From NCBI GenBank assembly GCA_013203195.1, contig JABMQM010000217.1, positions 1-9,013 of the forward strand: a stretch of DNA of 9,013 nt, in the 5' to 3' direction. Both the position numbers and the translations under genes were made by a program. The stretch is from Desulfobacteraceae bacterium. Lineage in GTDB: Bacteria; Desulfobacterota; Desulfobacteria; Desulfobacterales; UBA11574. The notes under the pieces are model-generated. The model ran no database searches. It had not been told where the DNA came from and saw nothing but the letters and a program-made list of their open reading frames with translations. Shown in pieces: positions 1-5,679 of the stretch (its first letter is position 1; each line of letters opens with the position of its first letter).

Positions 1-146
1 TTACGATCGCGGCGCTTACTTCGGACCTGGATTTTTGGGAGAAAAACCTCGATAGATTTTTTAAACAGGGCTTCGTGGAGCACATTTTCGAACCTGCTTT
101 TGGTGTGCAGCACATACCAGGAATATGTCAGTTTTTCTATTGTCAT
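1..146 (-). CDS. NusG/RfaH-family transcription antiterminator, N-terminal part (cut by window edge)
   Basis: The minus strand reads an ATG at 146-144 followed by 48 open codons to the window edge. The peptide has the start of a NusG N-terminal (NGN) domain: WYVLHTKSRFE at residues 10-20, then a helix, then EVFLPKIQVRSKRRDR at residues 33-48. The W-Y-V-x-H-T-x-x-x-x-E opening and the VFLP-x-basic segment are hallmarks of the family. The wording resembles the specialised paralogues (RfaH, UpxY, LoaP) that load on RNA polymerase to antiterminate long polysaccharide operons, more than housekeeping NusG. That subfamily choice is inference, because the KOW domain is outside the window. It starts 11 bases after the lptD stop, and an AAGG overlapping that stop could serve as ribosome binding site, so it is probably co-transcribed with lptD. 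Confidence 0.82.
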   Translation of the reverse strand, partial: MTIEKLTYSWYVLHTKSRFENVLHEALFKKSIEVFLPKIQVRSKRRDR

Positions 147-157
147 TTGATTTGGAA

Positions 158-2566
158 TTACCTTGATAAATAAGGGCTTTCAAGTCTTTGTCCCATTATA
201 CCATGGGCAAAGTCTCCAATTCCGCGGAGGCTAATTACAAACATATAGGTGCGGTCATTACCCTCATGGGTGTAATTTGCCTCCAGTGCCCAGCACTGTA
301 GCTTGTACAGGAACCCAAAATTCTTTCTAATATCCTTTCCAGTATGTCGATTCCGTTCGTAATCGATGTACGTCGTTAATTTATCAGTTATTACAAAGCT
401 CAGATCATAAAACATCGAATCGCTTGAGCTGTGTCTGTAGCGGCGTTCGACAAACAAACTGTCCCCGCGCTTATCCCATACTCTCATGGCAGCATTGTAA
501 GATTCCCAGAAGCTGTTGTACTGGGAACGGGTGGCATCGACATGTATGTTATAATAACTGTCCGGGGTAAGATCGATTTCCCCGAATATTGCGGAAAAAG
601 GCTTTTTTTTATCCTTATCCTCGTTGGCTTCATTGATGTCATAACTCTGCTGAAGATAGAAACGTAAGAACGGATTATAAGAATAATCGGGCGGCAGGTC
701 ATTTTCAGTCTCAGGAGACTGTCGATCATTGCCGGCTTCGGGAAGTTGCCGGCGATTTTCATCTTCATTAAGCTGCCAGTCATTATCAGCTTCTGGAAGC
801 ATGCCGTGTTCTTTTTTTTGAAATAAAGATTTTGCAGTCAACGTGTTTGTAAGCGAATACGAGAGCACTCTCTGCTTGCTAATACGCTCGGGAAAGTCGT
901 TCTGATCTACATGAGGTATATAAGTATATACGATCTGGGGCCTCACCGCATGCTTGATTTTTTCGACGTTTTCTCCTATCCCGCTGTATATTTTATAGAT
1001 ATCCGAAGATAGATCTACCCTAAAGTCGTACATTTCCCTGGTTAGGTTTTCTTCCTTTGTCGGGCCCATGTATTCTTCTTTATCAAAATGGTAAACAGTC
1101 TCCCTAAGTCCCAAGGAGGGCTCGATGCTAAAATAGTTTTTAAACTTGTATGGCAGATAAAATCTTGGATAGACCTCCGCCCGGTGGTCTCTTTGGCCGT
1201 CTTTACTGTATGCGTACCTGTATGTAGAAGCAAGATCATAATAAAAAAGGGATGTTAGGATCTGCTGTTTGGACGCATTAAATCCGAGATAAGGCAGCGT
1301 CTGCTGGGTTGTGTCATCCTCATTCTGGCGTCTGTTGATAACATTATCGTACCAGTGCAGTCCACCGTTGAAGCTGTACTGAGACCAGATTCGATTCAAG
1401 TTAAGCTGGTTGGTTCTGACGGCATCGTCATATGCATCAAGTTCTCTGCCAAAGGTTTTAAAAAAATATTCATAGGTTTCATCAAATCCCGTATAGCCGT
1501 CTTCGAATTCTAAAAGGTAATCCTGATCGCTCACAACGTCTATATCAAGTTTTGCAGATAATGCAAAGGGCAATACCGTATCATGCTTCATTCTGAACCA
1601 GTAGCGGTCGGAATTGGGGCGCGGGTAACTATCACCGAAATAGCCCCAGTCAGCATCATCTACCGGGTCGCCGCCATCGACCTTGCGGTCATTCAAATAA
1701 TCGTACATGAGGGTACCTTTAGAATCTTCGTCCAGAACATAACGGTATTCCAAGCCGATTTTATCTCCGCGACGTCCCATGTGGTGCAGATAGAAAGTCG
1801 CGTCTTGGCTGTCGTTTATGACCAGGAAAAACGGCTGGTTATATTCTTCCCATCTTCGATCTGAATATCCGAATTGGGGCCGCAGCAGACCGGTCTGGCG
1901 CTTTTGTTTGACCGGGAACATCAGCCAGGGCGAATACAACACGGGTACGCTTCGAGCCCACAGCGTTGCGTTAGTGGCATAACCATATCCTTCTACGGTG
2001 ACTTTAACATTTTTCCCGGTAATCTTCCAGGCCGGACGGTCACCGTCACATGTTGTCAAACAGCCTTTGTCAGTACTATATGAATCCGGTCCTATTTTAT
2101 TGATCTTGTCGCCGCGTATATAGAAATGGTTGGCTTCAAGAAATATAGTTCCATTATAAACCGTTCCGGTCTCGGCTTCAAGATCCATTTCCATTCTGTT
2201 GCCGATTAAAACATCGTCGCCCACGGTCATAATCGCATGGCCGACAGCCAGTACCTTACTGATTTTTTGATCAAAACGTACAAAGTCAGCCGTAAGGTTT
2301 TTACCATTTTTGGTTATGGCTACATTGCCTTTGGCAATATATTGATCCAATTTTTTGTCGTAGCTTATTTCGTCAGCATTAATATGCCACGGTTCATTGG
2401 GGTCATCTTTTAACGACTGAAAACCTGGATTTGACAAGACGTTGCCGGGCATTCCAAATAAAAGGAATAAAATAATAATAAAACGCGCAATGGTGTTAGA
2501 AAGATTGCTAAGCTTTAAATCGCTTGAACTTGAAACAGGGCAGAGCATGAAGTAGCAAAAGGGCAT
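158..2566 (-). CDS. lptD: LPS-assembly outer-membrane protein LptD
   Basis: LptD is the outer-membrane beta-barrel that, with the lipoprotein LptE, inserts lipopolysaccharide into the outer leaflet. The 802-residue protein has a hydrophobic signal segment at about 26-38 after an unusually long N-region. A periplasmic OstA/LptA-like beta-jellyroll begins at WHINADEISYD (60-70). The family-typical CLTTCDGDRPAWKI lies at 169-182 and LYSPWLMFPVKQKRQTGLLR near 210-230, and a long barrel domain runs to the C-terminus. Cys169 and Cys173 are in the N-domain, but only one cysteine (758) is visible near the C-terminus, where E. coli has an adjacent pair, so the disulfide pattern may be simpler. Residues 590-625 form an acidic 18-residue tandem duplication, probably in a loop. 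The ATG at 2566 is 17 bases from the nearest AGGAG; the next in-frame ATG is residue 7. Expression is from the promoter at 2626-2656. Confidence 0.95.
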   Translation of the reverse strand: MPFCYFMLCPVSSSSDLKLSNLSNTIARFIIILFLLFGMPGNVLSNPGFQSLKDDPNEPWHINADEISYDKKLDQYIAKGNVAITKNGKNLTADFVRFDQKISKVLAVGHAIMTVGDDVLIGNRMEMDLEAETGTVYNGTIFLEANHFYIRGDKINKIGPDSYSTDKGCLTTCDGDRPAWKITGKNVKVTVEGYGYATNATLWARSVPVLYSPWLMFPVKQKRQTGLLRPQFGYSDRRWEEYNQPFFLVINDSQDATFYLHHMGRRGDKIGLEYRYVLDEDSKGTLMYDYLNDRKVDGGDPVDDADWGYFGDSYPRPNSDRYWFRMKHDTVLPFALSAKLDIDVVSDQDYLLEFEDGYTGFDETYEYFFKTFGRELDAYDDAVRTNQLNLNRIWSQYSFNGGLHWYDNVINRRQNEDDTTQQTLPYLGFNASKQQILTSLFYYDLASTYRYAYSKDGQRDHRAEVYPRFYLPYKFKNYFSIEPSLGLRETVYHFDKEEYMGPTKEENLTREMYDFRVDLSSDIYKIYSGIGENVEKIKHAVRPQIVYTYIPHVDQNDFPERISKQRVLSYSLTNTLTAKSLFQKKEHGMLPEADNDWQLNEDENRRQLPEAGNDRQSPETENDLPPDYSYNPFLRFYLQQSYDINEANEDKDKKKPFSAIFGEIDLTPDSYYNIHVDATRSQYNSFWESYNAAMRVWDKRGDSLFVERRYRHSSSDSMFYDLSFVITDKLTTYIDYERNRHTGKDIRKNFGFLYKLQCWALEANYTHEGNDRTYMFVISLRGIGDFAHGIMGQRLESPYLSR
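692..799 (-). repeat. Imperfect 54-bp tandem duplication inside lptD
   Basis: Two adjacent 54-base units (799-746 and 745-692 in reading order) encode residues 590-607 and 608-625. Both open with LPEA followed by ND and Q at matching positions, and both carry a later E-x-E-N. The copies have diverged considerably. The segment is acidic and asparagine-rich with no barrel-strand pattern, so it is probably a loop insertion. A run of eight A on the coding strand lies on each side (819-812 and 610-603). Confidence 0.6.
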
Positions 2567-2583
2567 GAGATATAGCTTCCATT

Positions 2584-2588
2584 CTCCT
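2584..2588 (-). promoter_or_regulatory. Shine-Dalgarno-like AGGAG upstream of lptD, poorly spaced
   Basis: AGGAG on the minus strand is the only strong ribosome-binding candidate for lptD, but it is 17 bases from the ATG at 2566. An out-of-frame ATG at 2582 lies one base beyond it. No other in-frame start exists between the upstream stop and 2566. Either initiation is inefficient or local RNA structure shortens the distance. Confidence 0.4.
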
Positions 2589-2625
2589 TATATCTAATAA
2601 CATCTTGAATACGATTAAAATATTA

Positions 2626-2656
2626 AGTATAAAGCTATTTAATTGGAAAATGTCAA
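2626..2656 (-). promoter_or_regulatory. Sigma-70-type promoter for lptD
   Basis: The minus strand has a perfect TTGACA (-35) at 2656-2651. It is followed after 17 bases by TTTATA (2633-2628), or after 19 bases by the better TATACT (2631-2626). The surrounding spacer is AT-rich. The implied transcription start is near 2619, giving a leader of about 50 bases before the lptD ATG. It is the best promoter-like match I see in the window. Confidence 0.65.
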
Positions 2657-2745
2657 GATGTACTTAGGGTAATATTTGCTTTCAAAAGATTGCAAGTTAA
2701 TGTATTGAATAATTACCGCAGACAATCACTTTTATTTTTGTCCTG

Positions 2746-2770
2746 AAAAACCTGGTCTTCCGGGCCAGGT
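2746..2770 (-). terminator. Small terminator-like hairpin on the minus strand
   Basis: ACCTGG (2750-2755) and CCAGGT (2765-2770) form a 6-bp stem around a 9-base loop. Read on the minus strand the stem is followed by four further T residues (2749-2746), as in a weak intrinsic terminator. It lies upstream of the lptD promoter and beyond the surE 5' end, so it has no obvious gene to terminate. It might stop antisense transcription entering lptD. The stem is short. Confidence 0.3.
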
Positions 2771-2815
2771 CAGAGATGACCGGCTATGCTGGAAATCTTA
2801 AAAGTGCCTATGTCT

Positions 2816-2901
2816 GGTTAGCCGGTTAGCCGGTTAGCCCGTTGTCTAGTATTAAATTGCGGGCTAACGGGCATAACGGGTTAACGGGCACAACCTTTTT
2901 T
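2816..2901. repeat. Imperfect palindrome built from GGTTAGCC-like octamers, ending in a T tract
   Basis: The left arm (2816-2841) is three head-to-tail copies of GGTTAGCC, the last grading into CCCG. The right arm (2860-2895) is a complementary series of 8-9-base units (GGGCTAAC, GGGCATAAC, GGGTTAAC, GGGCACAAC). The inner 9 bp (2833-2841 with 2860-2868) pair perfectly across an 18-base loop; the outer part pairs with slips because unit lengths differ. Six T follow at 2896-2901, so a plus-strand transcript could form a terminator-like structure. It is probably a dispersed intergenic repeat; copy number elsewhere is unknown. Confidence 0.7.
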
Positions 2902-3025
2902 AATTTGCAGGAAAGCAGCCCCTTTCCCCGTGAACAACCGGGATCTGCGGCAGGGGCAAATCAAAGTCTGATCCTCTGGGCCAGGATTCTTTGCTGGCGA
3001 CTTAAATAAACGCAATTAGAGTGTT

Positions 3026-3799
3026 ATGACAAAGAACATACTTTTAACCAACGATGACGGTATACATGCTGAAGGCCTGTGGGCGCTTTATAAAAGATTT
3101 GCCCCGCAGCATGCAGTAACCGTAGTGGCTCCTGACAGAGAGCGAAGTGCCGTGGGGCATGGTATAACACTTTATAATCCGCTTCGGAAAACAAAGATTG
3201 AGGTCAGAGACGGGCTTTGCGGATATGCTGTCAGTGGAACACCGGTCGACTGCATCAAAATGGGATTGATGAAAATCCTCGATAAAAGGCCGGATCTGGT
3301 AATCTCAGGGATCAATCTGGGGGCCAACGTGGGGATTAATATCAACTATTCCGGCACCGTTGCTGCTGCCAGGGAAGCAGCTATATACAAAGTGCCGGCA
3401 ATTGCTGTCTCGGTAAAAGGAGATGCTTTTATGGGATACGATGAAGCCGCTCGTTTTACAGCGCACCTGGCCGAACATGTGTTTAAAAAAGGGCTCCCTT
3501 CAGGAACCATTCTTAATGTAAATATCCCTGATATTCCCATGGAAGAAGTTGTCGGCACCCGCATAAGCAGACAGGCAATCGAGCTGTATACCGAATATTT
3601 AGAAAAAAGGGTCGATCCCCGCAACCGCGCATACTACTGGCATGGACACGTTCCTACAACTTCTCTTAATAGTCCCGATGCTGATGCTGTCGCTCTGGAT
3701 AGAAATTATATCTCTATTACTCCGATTAAGTGCGATATGACAGATTACAGCCTGCTGGAGGAATTAAAGGGGTGGGAGATAGGTGAGAAGAAGACCTGA
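3026..3799 (+). CDS. surE: 5'/3'-nucleotidase SurE
   Basis: SurE is a cytoplasmic divalent-metal-dependent phosphatase acting on nucleoside 5'- and 3'-monophosphates, and in some species on short polyphosphate. It is associated with stress and stationary-phase survival. The 257-residue protein is family-length. It opens with NILLTNDDG, giving the metal-binding pair Asp10-Asp11, followed by APDRERSAVGHG with Ser41, SGTPVDC, and ISGINLGANVG with Asn97. These four match the usual metal-site Asp-Asp-Ser-Asn set. The C-terminal ISITPIKCDMTDY is also typical. The Shine-Dalgarno before the ATG is weak. It ends 29 bases before the HD-domain gene and probably heads a short operon with it. Confidence 0.96.
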   Translation: MTKNILLTNDDGIHAEGLWALYKRFAPQHAVTVVAPDRERSAVGHGITLYNPLRKTKIEVRDGLCGYAVSGTPVDCIKMGLMKILDKRPDLVISGINLGANVGININYSGTVAAAREAAIYKVPAIAVSVKGDAFMGYDEAARFTAHLAEHVFKKGLPSGTILNVNIPDIPMEEVVGTRISRQAIELYTEYLEKRVDPRNRAYYWHGHVPTTSLNSPDADAVALDRNYISITPIKCDMTDYSLLEELKGWEIGEKKT

Positions 3800-3815
3800 T
3801 CTTGATGGTTTCGTA

Positions 3816-3821
3816 AAAGGA
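3816..3821 (+). promoter_or_regulatory. Ribosome binding site of the HD-domain gene
   Basis: AAAGGA lies 7 bases before the ATG at 3829, an ideal distance, and supports that start. Confidence 0.6.
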
Positions 3822-3828
3822 TTACGGC

Positions 3829-4776
3829 ATGAAAAAACAATTTATAAATGATCTCAAGCCCGGGGATTTTGTTGATGATATCTTTGTGTTATCTGAAAAA
3901 ACCGTTGCTCAGAAAAAAGATGGAAACAATTATTTAAATGTTGTCCTTTCTGATAAAACCGGTAGCATTAAAGGTGTGGTGTGGGATGATGTAGGTCGCA
4001 TCGCGGCCGGTCCGGCCTCCGGTGATGTCGTACGTATCCAGGCCGGCGTTAATGAATACAGGGGCGTCGCCCAACTTGTCATCAAAAATATGGAGACATG
4101 TTCTGCCGAAGTGTTTGATCCGGCAGTATTTTTACCAGCGACCCGGCTTAATATCGACAGCATGCTCCAGCGCCTCTTAACGGTTACGGCTTCTTTTAAA
4201 GACGATTACTTAAAAGCGCTTTTAGATGCGTTTTGGAACGACAAGGAGTTTGTCCGCAAATTCAAAACCGCACCTGCAGCCAAAAAGATGCACCATGCTT
4301 ATATCGGCGGCCTGCTGGAACATACCTTGTCGATGGCAACTTTGGCAGACAAAATTGCCGGGCATTACAGCGGAATTGACAGGGATTTGCTGATAGCCGG
4401 CGCCATCCTGCATGACATCGGCAAGACCAGAGAACTGGAATATGAACTCAAGATAGACTATTCCGACGAAGGTCGATTCTTAAGCCATATCGTTATTGGC
4501 TTGGAGATGATAGAAGAGAAACTGGGCCAAATCGAGGATTTTCCTCAAGAGCAGAAGCTTTTACTCAAACACCTGATTGTGAGCCACCATGGAACCCAGG
4601 AATTCGGATCACCCGAGCCGCCCAAAACAATCGAGGCTGTTTTGCTCAACTATATTGACGAGATGGACTCCAAGGTTAAGGGTGTGCGTGATTTTATCGC
4701 TTTACAAGATTCAAATGAGACTTGGACATCCTTTCACAGGCTGTTAGGTCGTCATTTTTACGTGGGGAAACCATAG
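3829..4776 (+). CDS. OB-fold/HD-domain protein, YhaM-like 3'-5' exoribonuclease
   Basis: The architecture matches the YhaM family of RNA- and DNA-degrading 3'-5' exonucleases. An N-terminal OB-fold nucleic-acid-binding domain spans about residues 8-95 (YLNVVLSDKTGSIKGVVWD is the characteristic strand pattern). An HD phosphohydrolase domain spans about 150-285. Visible metal ligands are His155/His156, His165 (LLEHTLSM), His195-Asp196 in LHDIGK, His253-His254 in SHHG, and Asp277/Asp280 in NYIDEMD. The 315-residue length fits the family. The likely role is cytoplasmic RNA turnover. It follows surE by 29 bases. The reading frame ends just after a GGGGAAA run, and a neighbouring frame stays open for another 23 codons, so the annotated end could be shortened by a one-base indel. 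The family's usual length argues that the present end is real. Confidence 0.88.
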   Translation: MKKQFINDLKPGDFVDDIFVLSEKTVAQKKDGNNYLNVVLSDKTGSIKGVVWDDVGRIAAGPASGDVVRIQAGVNEYRGVAQLVIKNMETCSAEVFDPAVFLPATRLNIDSMLQRLLTVTASFKDDYLKALLDAFWNDKEFVRKFKTAPAAKKMHHAYIGGLLEHTLSMATLADKIAGHYSGIDRDLLIAGAILHDIGKTRELEYELKIDYSDEGRFLSHIVIGLEMIEEKLGQIEDFPQEQKLLLKHLIVSHHGTQEFGSPEPPKTIEAVLLNYIDEMDSKVKGVRDFIALQDSNETWTSFHRLLGRHFYVGKP

Positions 4777-4844
4777 GAGTTCAGAAAAAGGATTTTGAGC
4801 GACAAATTGATGTTGAAAGAGAGTTGGTGCTCCGTTCCAAATAG
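4773..4844 (+). other. Open -1-frame tail after the HD-domain gene (possible frameshifted C-terminus)
   Basis: Shifted by one base at the G4 run (4763-4766), translation would skip the stop at 4774-4776 and read 23 codons (IGVQKKDFERQID, then VERELVLRSK) to TAG at 4842-4844. The composition looks protein-like and the new stop touches the edge of the palindrome at 4844. This may be a genuine lost tail, a sequencing indel or chance. It is short, so confidence is low. Confidence 0.25.
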
Positions 4845-4929
4845 ATGCTGGATACTCGATACTGGATATGTCATTTACGATTGGTAAAGATTCTGCCTAT
4901 CCGGCATCCAGTATCCAGAATCAAGTATC
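4844..4929. repeat. Imperfect palindrome built from GATACTGGAT-like units
   Basis: The left arm (4844-4867) and right arm (4906-4929) are reverse complements over 24 bases with four differences, one of which is a G-U wobble in RNA. They flank a 38-base loop. The inner 10 bp (GATACTGGAT with ATCCAGTATC) pair perfectly. Each arm is itself made of near-tandem units (CTGGATA, CTCGATA, CTGGATA). No T tract follows, so it is not a plain terminator. It occupies most of the gap between the HD-domain gene and tmk. Confidence 0.75.
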
Positions 4930-5006
4930 AACAAATTAAAATCTATGAAATTTCGATCGAGGTGTTAGACTTTTTTACCTAAAACATTAACGCAAATCGT
5001 ATCATT

Positions 5007-5645
5007 ATGTTTATCACGCTTGAGGGCATTGAAGGCTCAGGAAAAACAACCCAGGTTAGATCTATTGTTGAGTTTCTTCAAAGTAAGGGACATACATGTG
5101 AGGCCACAAGGGAACCAGGGGGAACCAGGATCGGGAAGAAGATACGGGCGCTGCTGCTGGATCCTGAAAGCAGCGATATGGATCCCATGGCGGAGCTCCT
5201 TTTGTACACCGCTGATCGCGTCCAGCACGTTAAACAATTCATTATGCCTTTACTGTCGGCAGGTAAAACTGTGCTGTGTGATCGCTATTATGACGCTACC
5301 GTCGTTTATCAGGGTTATGCCAGAGGACTCGATATCGGCTTAATCCGCAGCTTACACAAACTGATCCTAAAAGACTTAAAACCTGATATAACCATCCTGC
5401 TTGATCTGCCCCCTGCAAAGGGCCTTGCCCGTGCCTGGAAACAGATTAACAACGGCAGCAGAACAGGTGTTGAAAGCCGGTTTGAAAAAGAGACCCTTGC
5501 ATTTCATGAAAAGGTAAGATCAGGCTATCTTGAGCTTGCACGCCTGGAGCCGGAGAGATTTCGTGTGATAGATGCATCCAAGAGTGAAAATCAGGTTCGG
5601 AAGGAGATTCTCAGTATATTATCTTCTTTTCTGATGCATCCTTAG
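5007..5645 (+). CDS. tmk: Thymidylate kinase
   Basis: This enzyme phosphorylates dTMP to dTDP with ATP, the step that commits thymidylate to DNA synthesis. The 212 residues match the bacterial length. The P-loop GIEGSGKTT is at 7-15, TREPGG at 34-39 is the dTMP-binding segment, the DRYYDATVVYQG motif starts at Asp92, and an arginine-bearing lid lies around 140-160 (Arg142, Arg152, Arg158). The P-loop lacks the arginine of the eukaryotic type I enzymes and the arginines are in the lid, which is the bacterial type II pattern. No good Shine-Dalgarno precedes the ATG. The gene ends 34 bases before the cysteine synthase fusion. The usual partner holB is not next to it. Confidence 0.95.
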   Translation: MFITLEGIEGSGKTTQVRSIVEFLQSKGHTCEATREPGGTRIGKKIRALLLDPESSDMDPMAELLLYTADRVQHVKQFIMPLLSAGKTVLCDRYYDATVVYQGYARGLDIGLIRSLHKLILKDLKPDITILLDLPPAKGLARAWKQINNGSRTGVESRFEKETLAFHEKVRSGYLELARLEPERFRVIDASKSENQVRKEILSILSSFLMHP

Positions 5646-5679
5646 GTTTTAGGTCAACAAAATACGGAATGTTGAAAAG

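Larger units (their letters stand above)
2567..3025. other. Divergent intergenic region between lptD and surE
   Basis: This gap of 459 bases has no convincing gene. In order it holds the lptD leader and promoter (to 2656), an AT-rich stretch (about 2657-2749), a minus-strand hairpin (2746-2770), an octamer-unit palindrome with a T tract (2816-2901), and a surE leader (2902-3025). The leader contains a weak long-range pair, GCCCCT (2918-2923) with AGGGGC (2952-2957), and a short GATCCT/AGGATT-type hairpin near 2971-2990. I cannot identify a strong plus-strand promoter for surE. Confidence 0.6.

Noticed and set aside
2508..2582. Minus-strand 24-codon ORF overlapping the lptD start, just after AGGAG
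   Set aside because: The AGGAG is only one base from this ATG, too close for normal initiation. The peptide is not recognisable and lies out of frame over the lptD N-terminus.
2816..2895. Repeated GGTTAGCC units as a small CRISPR array
   Set aside because: The units are 8-9 bases, contiguous and without spacers, and they form a palindrome. No cas genes are present.
2918..2957. GCCCCT/AGGGGC pair in the surE leader as a riboswitch or terminator
   Set aside because: Only six base pairs across a 28-base loop, with no T tract and no match to a riboswitch class I know.
2902..3006. Plus-strand open stretch of about 35 codons before surE ending at TAA
   Set aside because: The same frame runs back through the palindromic repeat with no credible start or ribosome binding site. 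The peptide shows no recognisable family, so it is probably chance.
3346..3624. Antisense open frames inside surE, tmk, lptD and the fusion gene
   Set aside because: They lie opposite or out of frame with strongly supported genes and their peptides show no family motifs.
4945..4968. Seven-codon ORF (MKFRSRC) upstream of tmk as a leader peptide
   Set aside because: It has no ribosome binding site, no run of regulatory codons and no terminator/antiterminator pair after it.
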